Source: Prunella strophiata (Eukaryota; Chordata; Aves; Passeriformes; Prunellidae). Taken from it: 64,000 nucleotides of DNA. The notes under the pieces were generated by a model that ran no database searches, was not told where the DNA came from, and saw only the letters and a list, made by a program, of their open reading frames with translations. The stretch lies in NCBI GenBank assembly GCA_036583965.1, contig JAZBQD010000019.1, positions 434,001 to 498,000 of the forward strand. Reading direction: 5' to 3'. Below, in pieces: positions 11,932 through 22,869 of the stretch. The position numbers and the translations under genes are program-made. Numbering within the stretch: the stretch's first letter is position 1; every line of letters starts with the position of its first letter.

Positions 11932-12938
11932 GATGGAAACCGCAGCAGAGACTCCTCTTGGAAGAGCAGAAACGTGGATTGGTCATTGATTTGCTGCTCC
12001 TTAAGCAGGGATATATCCCTGACAAAACTGCTGTGGCTGGTGCCAGTCTCCAGGGGACAGTTCAGGGCTTGTGCCACCACAGAGGAGACACAGGGATGCC
12101 TGAGGTTGGCTGGATGAACTGAACTTCCAGGGAAAACCTGGATAAATGGCTCTGTAATCCTTCACTTTCAGCATGAGCTGGGTCAAATTACGGCTTCATT
12201 TAAACCCCAGATCAAACAAAGTCTGGGCCTGGTTGTGAAATATGGGATGTTTGGCTCTGTGGCTGGGAAATCCTTTCCATCATTGGTGTAAAAACGTCCC
12301 TGAGCTCTTTGGGAAGCGCCCTGCCACTCCTCCCATGTTTAATTTTGCTTCCTGCCCCGTTGGGAATTAATTTCTGGGTCAGCCCTTCCCAACCTTTCAG
12401 CACATTAATCGCCGTGTTGTAGCTTTGATTAAACTGCAAAGTGTTCCCTTCCTAATTTAGCTTCACTAATTAATGAGGGGATGACTGATTGGGCCCAGAC
12501 TGGCTGTGATTTGCTGCTGTCACTTTTGGGGGAGTGGGTAAGGTTGGAGTCACTCCCTGTTCCAAAAGGAGGCAGAAAAGGACAGGAAATCTGAGAAATC
12601 CTGGAGTATTTGGGCTTGGAAACTTGGTGTAGCACCTTCATTTTAGAGTGATATTAAAATTAAATTAAATTAAATTGTCCTTTACATGAGCAGTAGGGGT
12701 AAATTCTCTTTTCCTTAGGTGTGCATGGAAAGTATGACCGTGCACCTCTCTGCTCTGCTGTGTTAAGTGATTAATTTTATTTTTTTTCCTCAATTCATGG
12801 ATATTTTTACCCTAAATTTAAAGCAATCCCAGTCTACAATCCAGGCTTGAAACAGAGGAGGAAGAGCTTTAACAAAGAGACCAAAATATTGTCCCTTGGA
12901 AGGTGACACTGGCATTGAAATAAAAATAATAATGGTCA
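11932..12938. other. Unannotated stretch with a small (AAATT)n
   Basis: No gene recognised. It contains about five units of TTAAA/AAATT at 12654-12677. The part 12280-12480 is AT-rich unique sequence without repeat hallmarks. Confidence 0.4.
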
Positions 12939-13345
12939 AACAATGTTGATTTTACCAGGACTTTGATGTTGATTTTACAGGAATTTAATGTTATTTTATA
13001 ATGATTTTATTGTCAATTTTATAGGGAATTTGATGCTGATTTTCCAGGAATTTGATGATGATTTTATTATGGATTTTTATAGGGATTTTGATGCTGATTT
13101 TCCATGGAATTTTATATGATTTTCCAGGGATTTGATGTTGATTTTTCTGGGATTTTGATATTGGTTTTACTTGGATTTTGATGTTGATTTTCCAGGGATT
13201 TTAATGTTGGTTTTCCAGGGATTTGATGTCAATTTTTCTGGGATTTTGATATTGGTTTTACTTGGATTTTGATGTTGATTTTACTGGGATTTTGATGTTG
13301 ATTTCCCCTGGATTTTGATGTTGATTTTATAGGGATTTTGGGACT
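12939..13345 (+). repeat. Degenerate T-rich minisatellite
   Basis: About 400 bp of diverged 22-30-bp units built on GGGATTTTGATGTTGATTTT. A higher-order period of about 91 bp is visible: the run opening GATTTGATGTTGATTTTTC at 13129 recurs at 13220 followed by the same three units. Purines and pyrimidines are strongly split between strands (T and G on plus, almost no C). Confidence 0.9.
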
Positions 13346-14224
13346 AGGAGCCCTGGAGGAGGGAGCCCTGGGCTTGGCACAAAATTCCTGTTGGAATCAG
13401 CAGATTTCATCACCCACCAGCTGGGCAGGATGCTCCAAAGGGCATCCTAGGAATGCACACCTGGAAATATTTAAACAAAACCCTGCAGCCCTGGTGGCTG
13501 AGAGAATTTAAAACATATTTAAATGATTCCCTGAGCCTCGTGGGCGCTGGGCAGAACCGAGGTGTGCAGAACATGAAAAATCCCTGTGCTTTTTAGGATT
13601 GAATCGGTTTCAGTTGCTTGAATAAGAAACCTTTATTTTTTTGGGGGTGTTAACAACAGCGACTGAAGGTGAGCCAGAGCTGCTTCCTGGTGGCTGGAAC
13701 TCGATAACTCAGGGGTATCAATCAGCCTTCCCAAATTAGCATTTCCCTGATAGGGATGCACAAAGCCTTTTAATGAGCACTTTCAAGTCCCCCCAGCTCC
13801 GGGTTTTTTTTTGCCTGCCTGTTCCTTAGCAACAGGCAGGATTGGCAGGGAGCAGGAGTTTGATGTGTTCGAACATAAAGGGTTTACAGGGCTGGAAACT
13901 GCATGCGAAAAATGGGGATAATTGTGGTTTATTGTTTTGGCACGAGGTTCAAAGACAAACAAACAACCTTTGGGCCCTCAGAAGCTTCCTGGCGTGTTCT
14001 TCTTCCTTCCTCAGTTCTCCTGGAGAACTTCTCCACCAAGCCTGGAGTTGAAATTAAATAGACTTTTGTCTGGTTTCTAGAAATTAACACATCAGAGCAG
14101 AAAAAGCCAAGCTGCTTGATCTGCATTAGAAAGGGGAATTAAGGAATTTTGGGTTGGAATGTGTGGAAAGGGAACAAACATCCTACAAAGCTTTAGCAGA
14201 GCTGCAGCTTGGGGATGGTGGCAC
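13346..14224. other. Unannotated stretch
   Basis: No repeat family or coding signal recognised. The start, about 13346-13480, is GC-richer than the minisatellite before it. Confidence 0.4.
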
Positions 14225-14588
14225 CTTCAGCCTGAGAAGAGAAGGTTCTGAGGTGACCTCAGAGCCCCTTGCAGGGCCTCAAGGGGCTCCAGGAGAGCTG
14301 GAGAGGGACTGGGGACAAGGCATGGAGGGACAGGACCCAGGGAATGGCTCCCAGTGCCAGAGGGCAGGGATGGGTGGGAGATTGGGAATTGGGAATTCCT
14401 GGCTGGGCTGGAATTGCCAAAGCAGCTGTGGCTGCCCCTGGATCCCTGGCAGTGCCCAAGGCCAGGTTGGACAGGGCTTGGAGCAGCCTGGGACAGTGGG
14501 AGGTGTCCCTGCCTATGGCAGGGGCTGGAATGGGATGGGCTTTATGATTCTTTCCATCCCAAAACCTTCTGGGATTTTGGGATTCCAT
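14225..14588 (+). mobile_element. CR1 LINE 3' fragment, long copy
   Basis: Very close to the copies at 10000-10366 and 62798-63062 (opposite strand). It carries the shared GGGAATTGGGAATTCCTGGC and GGCTGGGCTGGAATTGCC block in place of the usual CR1 text at that point. The end has ACCTTCTGGGATTTTGGGA. The 148-codon frame across it is a by-product. Confidence 0.93.
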
Positions 14589-14636
14589 AACTTCACGTAA
14601 AGGAATGCCCTGGGAGTGAGACCCTGCTGGGTACTG

Positions 14637-14745
14637 AGTGGTTTGGGTGGGAAGGGCCCTTTAAAGCTCATCCAGTCCCATCCCCTGCCAGGGGCAGGGA
14701 TACCTCCCACTATCTCAGGTTGCTCGAAATATTTTCCACACTCAC
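14637..14745 (-). mobile_element. CR1 LINE 3' end fragment, facing the previous copy
   Basis: AGTGGTTTGGGTGGGAAGGG, CCCCTGCCAGGGGCAGGG and ACTATCTCAGGTTGCTCG are the CR1 tail in reverse. Its 3' end lies about 50 bp from the 3' end of the plus-strand copy at 14225-14588. A T-tract (14763-14775) follows a short way beyond. Confidence 0.88.
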
Positions 14746-15146
14746 CCTGTGCATCAATCCTTCTTTTTTTTTTTTTGCTTTCCAGGCACAGGATTTCAAC
14801 TATTCCATCCCCAAATCTGTTGTCAGAAGCTGGGAGAGGATCAGTGTTGAGCAGACACCCTCTTTCCATGGGATCCCACCCTTGAGCTCCTGGAAAACAT
14901 CAAGGCCTGGTGCAAAGCAGGATGAGGCTAATTAAACTTTTCTTTAATGAGCTTTGGGCTCTGCTGCCTTCCAGCTCAGGGCAGATCCTGTCACATCCCC
15001 TCTGCTGAAGATTGGTGCAGGTTGTGCCAGGGCTGCTGGAACACCCTCATAGATGTCCTGGGGTGGGGACACCACCCAGAGCTGCTCCACTGAATCCCTA
15101 ACCTGGAGCCTCCCACCCTAGATTTAAACCCAGCAGATTCTCAGGG

Positions 15147-15648
15147 ATTTTCATATTCTACCTTATAAATACCAGAAATTTGGACGTTTTCACTCTGGAC
15201 ACCCTCCTGGGCACTCCTTCTCTCCCACCTCACCTCCACAAGACAGATTGCTCCCAGCCTCATCCAGCCTGGTCCTTGAACACTTCCAAGGATCCAGGGG
15301 CAGCCACAGCTGCTCTGGGAAAGCTCTTCCAACACCCCACCACCCTCACAGACAGGAATTCCTTCCCAATATCCCATCTGACCCTGCCCTCCTGCAGTTT
15401 GAAGCCATTCTCTGTGTCCTGGCACTCCAGGCTCTTGGAAATAGTTTCTCTCCTTGTTTCTTTCAGCTCCTTCAGCTCCTGGAAGGTCACAATGAGGTCA
15501 CCCCAAAGCTTCTCTTGTCCAGGCTGAACAATCCCAATTTTCCCAGCCTTTTCTCACCGCAGAGCTGCTCCATCCCTTCCAATCACTGGTCCCCTCTGGA
15601 AGAATAAATTCAACAGAAGGAGCACGAAATTCCTCATTGGGAGCCATC
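15147..15648 (-). mobile_element. Inverted repeat copy A: CR1-containing 500-bp unit
   Basis: The reverse complement matches 19017-19513 across almost its whole length; I count about 16 differences and one 1-bp indel, near 97% identity. The core is CR1 in reverse (CAGGCTGAACAATCCC, TCCAGGCTCTTGGAAATAG, AGCCACAGCTGCTCTGG). Instead of the standard CR1 tail it ends in about 120 bp of different sequence (CTCCTGGGCACTCC, ATACCAGAAATTTGG) that copy B shares. Either a local inverted duplication or two insertions of one unusual CR1-derived family would explain it. Confidence 0.88.
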
Positions 15649-17179
15649 CCACCCTCCCTAGGGAATTCCACCCCTGCCATGGGTGCTTTCCATGAGGTGC
15701 CCTGGATTTGATTTGGGGCTGAACTAAATTTAAGGTTTGGGGCAGGTGCCTTGTGGTGTTTGCTCTGCTGTTGGATCCATGCAGGGTCAGAGCTGCAGCT
15801 CCTCCTGCTCTCATCCCATCTTCCCTTCTGCTCAAACCAGCCCTAATTCTTTAATTTAAAAACACACCACAAAGAGAGAACCACGAGAAAACCTCTGCAA
15901 ACACTTCCTGGTGATTTTATGGGCTCAGATCTGATTTTTATTCAGTTCCAAGAGGAGGATCCTGATCCTTTTGCAGCAGCAGCAGCAACCTGGTACCCCT
16001 CAGGTGAATCCCATCCCATCTCAAGGGCTGAGCTTCTCCCTTAGAGCCCCTCGTGCCCCTCCAGCTCTCACTGGAACCATATCTGCCCATCTTAACCCTG
16101 CCCAGATCCATCTGCAATGCTAATTAAGAATGATGACTTATTTAGAACTTCCAAGCTGTTTCCTGGGGGAATTTTGGCAGGCTCAGGCACGGGGGAACAG
16201 GTCCCTGCTGTTCATCATTCCCAATTCCCTGGGCTGAGGTCAGAAGGGGTTTCTGCAGCTGAGATTTGGCTCAGCCCGTGCTGACTGTTACATCTCTGGC
16301 AGGCAGCACCTGAATTCCCAGGGGAATTATCCCAGGGTTCTCTGCAGCCCCCTGTTTGCAGCATTCCAGAGAAATCCCACTGGATAGGGAAGGGATGCAC
16401 CTGTTACCTGCTGCTGCCAGTGGGTTGTGCCACTCCACTGCATTATGTGCCCGGCTGGAGCTGCAAACACCACCCAGCTCTGCCTCACACCGACCCACCC
16501 CATCCTTCCCAGCCTGTTATCCAAGGAATCTTCATCCCCAGCCCCCTCCTTTTCCGAGTGGAGGTTTCCAGGAGTGAATTGCAGTGGTGCCGTTTGTGGG
16601 GTGAAGCTGGGTCACTCAGGAGTGGCTTTAACACTTAAAGAAACCTCGAAGGCATCAGCAAAACCAGATTTAATTTAAATTTAACAAAGCTCAATTTCAA
16701 GGTTCACCCTGTTGCTACATAAACATACAAAGGAAAATCAGACCAAAATCAATTTAATCTGATTTGCACAGAGTACAAAAGGAGAAGAGTGCAAAGGGCA
16801 AGGGAGACCCTCCTGCTGAGCTTCTCCTTACCAAGCTCAGCCTAAGATTTGATCGATGGCTTTATGCCTGAAGGATTTAGCAGCACTTAATCATCAAGTA
16901 ATTTAACACTTGTAGTAAATTGTACTGGAGCTTTTTGTGAGCACAGCAGTGACTGAACTGCAGCCCTGGCACTGCTCCTGCTGCACTTGCTGAAGGTGTT
17001 GAGAACAATTCCCACATGGACACAAAGGAGGACACGGAAAGGTGAAAATTCCCTCTTCAGGAGCTTTTGAATCTCTCAGCTGGAGGTGCCAGCCCAGGTC
17101 CCATCTCAGCTTTTGTGCATGGTTCTCTGAGTATCACAGATTTGAGGGTTGGTGAGCTCCAAGCGGTGTCACATTCTGA
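15649..17179. other. Spacer between inverted repeats, unannotated
   Basis: No gene or repeat recognised up to the 16-17-bp tandem repeat. It includes CAGCAGCAGCAGCAACC at about 15975 and AT-rich DNA near 16660-16930. Confidence 0.4.
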
Positions 17180-17284
17180 GGGATGTCCCACTCCTAGGGA
17201 TATCCCACTCCCAGGGATTTCCCACTCCCAGGTTGTCCCACTCCTGGGTTGTCCCACTCCCAGGGATTTCCCACTCCCAGGGAG
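17180..17284 (+). repeat. 16-17-bp tandem repeat, about six copies
   Basis: Six diverged units of GGGATTTCCCACTCCCA, with versions such as GGTTGTCCCACTCCTG. It lies inside the spacer of the 15-19 kb inverted repeat. Frames across it give repeated SHSQGFP-type and WEWDIPRS-type peptides, not genes. Confidence 0.9.
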
Positions 17285-18094
17285 ATGCTGAGGTCCAGGA
17301 GGGCTCCAAGTGCCTCACACAGAAATTCTGTCTAAAGCCTCGTGAGCTGCTTGGCTTTAGCCACCTCTCAGTCACCTGGATTTCTCTGGAAAGTCGTTTT
17401 CCAAGATTGTAGGGAATGCTGGAGTTTCTCATCCCCACCTTGGTGAGGCACCAGGAGCTCAGACAGCTCCATCCTCACCTTGGTTGTGCAAGTTCCTGAT
17501 AAGGTTTGGGGAAGTCTTATCACCCAAATAGTTCCAACACTGAGGGTTAATGAGAATTCCTGGGATTCTGGGACAGCCTGAGGAGCGGGGAGAAGGGAAA
17601 ATCCACCTGGCCCTGCTCAGAGCTACCCCAGGGTGGAGGCACTGGGTGCCCGTGGGAATGGGTTACAGTGACAGCAGGAAAATGTCCCCACTTTTGCTCT
17701 TCAGGTTTGAAATCCTGATGGAAAAACAGTGCTGGTGGTGTAGCCTTGGTTTCCTCTTCCTTGGAGCTGAGCTGAACTGGTTCTGCTGGAGTGGTTGGAA
17801 GTATTTTGGGAGCACTGAGGAAGATGTGACCTCCTGATTTGGAACTGGAGCTGAGGGATGCAGGAAATGCATTCCCACGTTTTTCCCACCAAAGTGGGAA
17901 TTCTCAGTGTGTGACCTATTCCCATGGGATTGTCCCTTCATGGTGTGACCGTGTCACCATCCCCATCTGCTCCAAGGAAACCTTCCCAGGGAACAGAAAA
18001 CATCCACTTTTTTTTTTTGATCATTCCTATGGAGAAGTCTTTGCCTTTGTTCTTTCATTGTTGAATATGGATATTTCCTTTTCCATGTGTGGTG
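17285..18094. other. Unannotated stretch
   Basis: No repeat or coding signal recognised. The minus-strand frame at 17663-17941 (92 codons) shows no known motif. Confidence 0.4.
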
Positions 18095-18200
18095 AGGTGG
18101 AAGGTGTCTCCTGGTCTAGGGGAAGGAATTTCTTGGGCAGAAGGGTTGGAATGAGATCAGTTTGAGGTCCCTTCAACCCAAACCACTCCAGGATTCCATA
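18095..18200 (+). mobile_element. CR1 LINE 3' end fragment (short)
   Basis: GGAAGGTGTCTCCTGGTCTA, GAGGTCCCTTCAACCCAAAC and CACTCCAGGATTCCATA match the CR1 tail. A diverged copy; the 5' boundary is uncertain. Confidence 0.75.
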
Positions 18201-19016
18201 AATAGCATCACTATTAGGATCTGTTCCCCAGGATGTTCCCAACATTAGAAAAGGCAGGAGAAAGGCACTAAAAGGAAATATTTTCCTGGGAAAAATATAA
18301 AGGAATTATTTTCCTAGGATGGAGGTGCTGGTGCCTCACTGAACCTGATTTGTGCTTGCCTGGGACAACCAAGAGTCACACTGATCCCAGGTCACCTCCA
18401 CACCAGGCTTGTTCCCAGGAACTGTGTCTGCAAGGGATGCTCAGAGTCACTTTGTTGGCAAAACCTTTGGATCATCTCCTGGGGCTATTGGCAGGAAATC
18501 AGCGATGACGGAATTCCATAAAAGCCTCTTCCAGTGCTGGGGAAATTGGATTACTGCTCTGAGAGTCCTGGGAAGGTCCAGCAGCCTCAATCCTACAGAT
18601 GCCTCTCCCGTGTTGTGGACAAGTCCCAGACCTTCCTGTGCTGCTCCCCATTTTTAGCCTTTATTGCTCTTTTTTTTTTGTTCGGATGTAATTTCCTGCT
18701 GATACCTGGCATCCTATTCCAGGATTTTTACACCCACCCTTTTTGTTCCTGCTAATCTGTGCTCGGGCTCAGGCAGGCAGGAGTCCTCACACCAAGGTGG
18801 CTGCCACAGAAATTGTCTGGGCCTCATTCCAGCTTGGGATGGTATTTCTGGAAGCATTTCCAGAATCCTAAAATCCCCCGAGGAGTTTCATGGTGACTTC
18901 ACGACCACTTTGTGCCTGGGGGGTTTTGAGGGTGATGCTGCCTCAGGAGCTGGGGTTGGGTTGTGCTGATTCCGTGGAGCAGCTCCATGGATTTGGGATT
19001 GGGAGAAGGTGGGTGT
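18201..19016. other. Unannotated stretch
   Basis: No gene or repeat recognised. A short T-run occurs at 18671-18680. Confidence 0.4.
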
Positions 19017-19513
19017 CTCCAGTGAGCAATTTCATGCTCCTTCTGTTGAATTTATTCTTCCAGAGGGGGCCAGTGATTGGAGGGATGGAGCAGCTCTGCT
19101 GTGAAAAAAGGCTGGGAAAATTGGGATTGTTCAGCCTGGACAAGAGAAGCTTTGGGGTGACCTCATTGTGACCTTCCAGGAGCTGAAGGAGCTGAAAGAA
19201 ACAAGGAGAGAAACTATTTCCAAGAGCCTGGAGTGCCAAGATACAGTGAATGGCTTCAAACTGCAGGAGGGCAGGGTCAGATTGGATATTGGGAAGGAAT
19301 TCCTGTCTGTGAGGGTGGTGGGGTGTTGGAAGAGCTTTCCCAGAGCAGCTGTGGCTGCCCCTGGATCCTTGGAAGTGTCCAAGGCCAGGCTGGACATTGG
19401 GGCTGGGAGCAATCTGTCTTGTGGAGGTGAGGTGGGAGAGAAGGAGTGCCCAGGAGGGTGTCCAGAGTGAAAACATCCAAATTTCTGGTATTTATGAGGT
19501 AGAATATGAAAAT
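19017..19513 (+). mobile_element. Inverted repeat copy B: CR1-containing 500-bp unit
   Basis: Partner of 15147-15648 in the opposite direction. It opens GCTCCTTCTGTTGAATTTAT, runs through CR1 text (GATGGAGCAGCTCTGC, GATATTGGGAAGGAATTCC, AGCTGTGGCTGCCCC), and at about 19410 leaves the CR1 consensus for the same non-CR1 end seen in copy A. Homology stops at GAATATGAAAAT. The standard AACCCAAACCATTC tail is absent. Confidence 0.88.
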
Positions 19514-20059
19514 TCTTCCATGCTGTCAGCCAGGATCCATCTGGAGCCTTCTATTTAGAGCCTTGTTTTGTTCCAGTCTTTGCTTTTCATCAATGACAGG
19601 TGAAAAACGTTCTCTTTTTTTTTTGGATGTTCTTGAGATCCAGGCGTGTCCCTGAACTGCCCACTGCTCGTTTGACTTTCATCCGACAGGAAGCTGCACA
19701 GCAACTCATTGATCCATTATTCCAGGGCAGTTTTTATCCCAGTTTTTATTCTGCTGGTTGGTTTAATGCCATTTCCAGACCTTTCAGAGCACAATAAGTC
19801 ACCAAAGGCCTGAACACTCAGCAGGTTCCTGTGGCTCTTATCACAGCAGATAAAAGTGATGTGTTCCAGAAGGTTGGGCTGGCTCTGTTTTTCTTTTTTC
19901 CCTTTACAAAAGCACTGTTGTTCACTAAATATTTATTTAATCCTGCTGCTCCATCTTTCATTGTCTTCACATCCATGGGAATAAACTACACAACCCCGGA
20001 GAGAGAACACCCATCATAGGTGGAAAAAACTTGTAGGTAAATCTGTTTGTTCTACACTG
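19514..20059. other. Unannotated stretch
   Basis: AT-rich, with a T-run at 19614-19624. No gene or repeat recognised. Confidence 0.4.
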
Positions 20060-20112
20060 AATTATGGAATATCCTGAGCTGGAAGGGATCCAGGGGCTGA
20101 CCCCATGAGGAA
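20060..20112 (-). mobile_element. Very short CR1 3' end
   Basis: TTATGGAATATCCTGAGCTG followed by GAAGGGATCCAGG resembles the reversed tail of CR1 branches that end in AACTCAGGATATTCC. Lying below the reverse-transcriptase fragment on the same strand, it could be the 3' end of that same insertion, with the sequence at 20113-20430 diverged or rearranged. Confidence 0.5.
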
Positions 20113-20429
20113 GTAAATCCATATAAAACCAGTCCTATTCACTTCAGTGCAATATTTGTGTTGAGTCCAGGTCAGCAGCTCAGTGGTTTTACAGCAGGAA
20201 GGAGGAGAAGCTCCAGTGGCAAAGAATTCCATGGAAAAATCCTTTTGGAGCTGCTATTGGTGCAGGCAGTGAGGCTGTGCCAGGGACACCCCTTGGGACA
20301 AAGGGCTCCTTGCAGCTGGTGCTGGGCAGATCTGGGAGGAAGCTGAGCCTGGAGGAGTTTCTGGATCCCAAAAAAGCTGCTGGGAACTCCTCTCCAGGCA
20401 CATTAAAGGTGGAGTTCATAAAACTGTGG

Positions 20430-20626
20430 AATTCCAGAGCTGGGAGTGCATTCATCCCTTCACCCAGACCATCAGTAACGATGTTAAACAAGATTGGCCC
20501 TGGGACTGAGCCTTGTGAGTGACCAAGCTGGGTTTAACTCCAGCCCCAGCACTTCCCAGTATTTTCTCCACACATCCAAGGCAGGAGCAGGTGGTTTCTC
20601 CAGGAGTATTCTGTGGGAAACAGTGG
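20430..20626 (-). pseudogene. CR1 ORF2 reverse transcriptase remnant, downstream part
   Basis: Minus-strand translation shows reverse-transcriptase text of CR1 ORF2: a TVSH-LLEK stretch at the LTR junction and, after a frameshift and a stop, FNIV-DGLGEGMNALP at the low-coordinate end, matching the family's FNIFINDLDEGI region. In life this enzyme copies the element's RNA at a nicked target site. Here it is decayed and separated from its upstream part by the inserted LTR at 20627-21135. The CR1 homology fades below 20430. Confidence 0.85.
20622..20626. repeat. Target-site duplication AGTGG, left copy
   Basis: The five bases AGTGG just before the LTR repeat exactly at 21136-21140 just after it. 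The flanking CR1 sequence runs on without loss once one copy is counted. Confidence 0.85.
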
Positions 20627-21135
20627 TGTAGTGGTTTTGGTTCGTTAATTTGAGATTTTCTGGTTAATGTACTAATGAGTGTGGTGGGTTTAGTGTTGGC
20701 TAATCACCAGTGCACTCACTAGGATGTACTTACTTATTTCCTGTTGTGATATAGGATTAGGAGAAAGACAAAGTAGGCTCAAAACCTTAAAAGGGTATAA
20801 AGAAAAATTTATTAACAGTAACTAAAGGAAAGAGTAATAAGAATCAAAACAAAACCTTTAGGACACTTTTCCTCCCTCTACAACCCTTTCTTTCCTATTG
20901 ACAATATAAAGAAATAAAACCTAAAATTTCAGTAAAAAAATGTCCAAAATAGTCTTTCTTCAGTTTAATTAGGGAGAGAAGTCCATCTTGTTAATTTATG
21001 GAAATTTTTCTAAAAGAAAACAGTTCTCTCGTGGCTCTTTCTACGAATAGCAGCTGCTTGGGGGAATATCTACAATTTGAACATTTTAATGTCCCCACAC
21101 CTTCATGTCTTATAGGGAAAAAGAGTCCCACCACA
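20627..21135 (-). mobile_element. Solo LTR of an endogenous retrovirus (ERVL-like by duplication size)
   Basis: A 509-bp block that begins TGTAGTGG and ends CCACCACA on the plus strand, giving TG...CA ends with short inverted terminal similarity, and bounded by a perfect 5-bp target-site duplication. The minus strand carries AATAAA (20808-20813) followed by CTTTATACCCTTTTAAGG, so I read it as minus-oriented. No internal retroviral genes are present; it is what remains after recombination between two LTRs. A 5-bp duplication fits ERVL-type elements better than ERVK (6 bp), but the class is an inference. It sits inside the CR1 reverse-transcriptase remnant, so it is younger than that insertion. 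Confidence 0.85.
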
Positions 21136-21140
21136 AGTGG
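21136..21140. repeat. Target-site duplication AGTGG, right copy
   Basis: Identical to 20622-20626; the CR1 sequence resumes directly after it. Confidence 0.85.
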
Positions 21141-21800
21141 AAGATCCTTTATGAAGTCCAGGTAGTCACATCCAGAGCTTTTCCCTCCTCCACTGAGCAG
21201 GTGCTGCTGCCATGGAAGGAGATCAGGGTGGTCAGGCAGACCCTGCCTTTGACAGCCCAGACTGGCTGGCACTGATCCCTGGTTTTCCTGGGATCCAGGA
21301 TGATCTCCATGACTTTCCCTGGCAATGAGCTCAGGCTGGCAGGCCTGGAGTTGCCTGAATCCTCCTTCCAGCCCTCCTTGTCCCATTTGGGATCCTGCAG
21401 TCGCCCCAGGTGCCACAAGAGCAGGAAAATGATGGAGAGTGGCTCTGTGAGCACTTCCTTCAACACCTTTAGGGGATCCCATCATTCCCATAAATTTATG
21501 TGCATCCAGTTGCTGCAGAAGCTCCTGGAACACTTCTCTTGGATTAGGGGCTCCATTCAGCTCCCCATCCCTGTTTTCCAGCTCAAATACCTGGACAATG
21601 AGTGACTTTGCTGTTAAAGACTGAGGCAAAGAAGGACCTCAGCCTTTTCCTCATCCTTTGTCCCTGTGCTTCCCACTTTATCCAATGGAGGTTTTCCACA
21701 GTTTTCTTTTCACTGCTGTTGTATTTCCAGAACCATTTTTCTTGTCAGCTAGATTAAGTTCCAGCTTGGCCCAGGAAGAAAGATGGCACCAGCCTATCAA
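21136..21800 (-). pseudogene. CR1 ORF2 reverse transcriptase remnant, upstream part
   Basis: The minus strand reads through recognisable CR1 reverse-transcriptase blocks in several frames: LLQQLDAHKFMGMMGSPKG (21629-20991 frame), then in another frame LTEPLSIIF, NSRPASLSSLPGKVMEIIL, GRVCLTTLISFHG, and back in the first frame CDYLDFIKDL. The last corresponds to the YLDFSKAFD region carrying a catalytic aspartate; the break with the LTR falls exactly there. At least two frameshifts are visible, so it is not functional. The 212-codon frame is a chimera: its last 55 or so residues are translated LTR. The 5' edge near 21800 is approximate (TTAAAGACTGAGGCAAAGAA and CAGCCTTTTCCTCATCC lie within). 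Confidence 0.9.
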
Positions 21801-22869
21801 CTTTCTCTGAGGGGCTTTGGGCAAAATAACCGAGCAGGGGAACCTCTGGGGCCTCAATTTCTCTAAATATTGAAATTGTAATGGAAATTATCCAATGCCT
21901 GGAGCAAAAACCTTATGAAATGTCAGGACTGCCATGGGTTTAAACACACAAGCAGTCAAAGCTTTGTCAACTCCAACTGGAATTTTAGTCAGCCAAAGAA
22001 ATTGTTGCTTCACACAGTCCCCCACACAGAGATATACACACAGGGCTTTTATTTTTATTTTTTTCTTTAGAAACACAATGAACTTGCTCCTCCAAGTCCT
22101 GCAATTCCTGACTTTCAGCAACATCCACAAAGGGATCCTGATAAAATCTTCAGAGCAAACCTACCTGGGTGTGGGGAGCTTATTTATGGGCGAGGATTTG
22201 AGTGCATCAAACGATTTCTGCTGCTGCATCCGGTTGTATTTTTGTCTTGGTGTAACTAATGGAGCCAGCAGCCGAGCGTGAGGGGGGAACATTAAAGAAG
22301 CACAGACTGGCTTGATCCAAATAATAGAATTGAAAAAAAAAACCTCCAGCTGGGAGCAAAGCTTTGAATACAAAGCTTGTTTCGGGGTGGGTTGGGATTC
22401 AAAGAGACAAATAAACCGTGCCTGCTTTTCCTGAGGATGTGCAAGACTCCAAGGCTAAATCACGCCAGGACATTCCTGGGAAGCTGGGTGGGATTTTAGG
22501 GACCTTCCAGGAGCAGTCACCATGGGAAGGGATAATTTGGTGCTGCTGAAGTCAGTGATTAATTCCTGAATCCCAAGAGAACACAGGAAAAACGGGATGA
22601 GCCACCTCAGGCTCAGCACCATCCTCTGCACATCTGGAGATGGTTTTTGGGGTGTCTTCCTCCTCAGACTGTGTCTGGAAAAGCAGCAGCTCTCAGAGGA
22701 GATTTTTGATGGCTGTAATTAATTTAATGAAGATTTTCAGTCTCTCCAAATACTTTTTCCCTGTTGGAATTTTCCCTTTAGCCTGGAGAAGTTGTGGCTT
22801 TGGGAAGGCCCCTTTTTGTGGCCTTTCAGGATTTAAAAGGGGCTTGTGAAAGAGAGGGAGAGCAACTTT
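21801..22869. other. Unannotated stretch
   Basis: No gene or repeat recognised. A plus-strand frame at 21934-22281 (115 codons) contains a hydrophobic run from a T-rich tract at 22048-22064 and is probably noncoding. Confidence 0.4.

Noticed and set aside
10505..12117. Four open frames of 480-510 codons on both strands
   Set aside because: They are translations of the 21-bp minisatellite, which has no stops in any frame. No flanking domain, splice site or codon bias supports a protein.
15960..15995. CAG-type trinucleotide repeat
   Set aside because: Only about five units; too short to call a repeat locus.
20991..21629. 212-codon minus-strand frame as an intact gene
   Set aside because: It joins frameshifted CR1 reverse transcriptase to translated LTR; annotated as a pseudogene fragment and an LTR instead.
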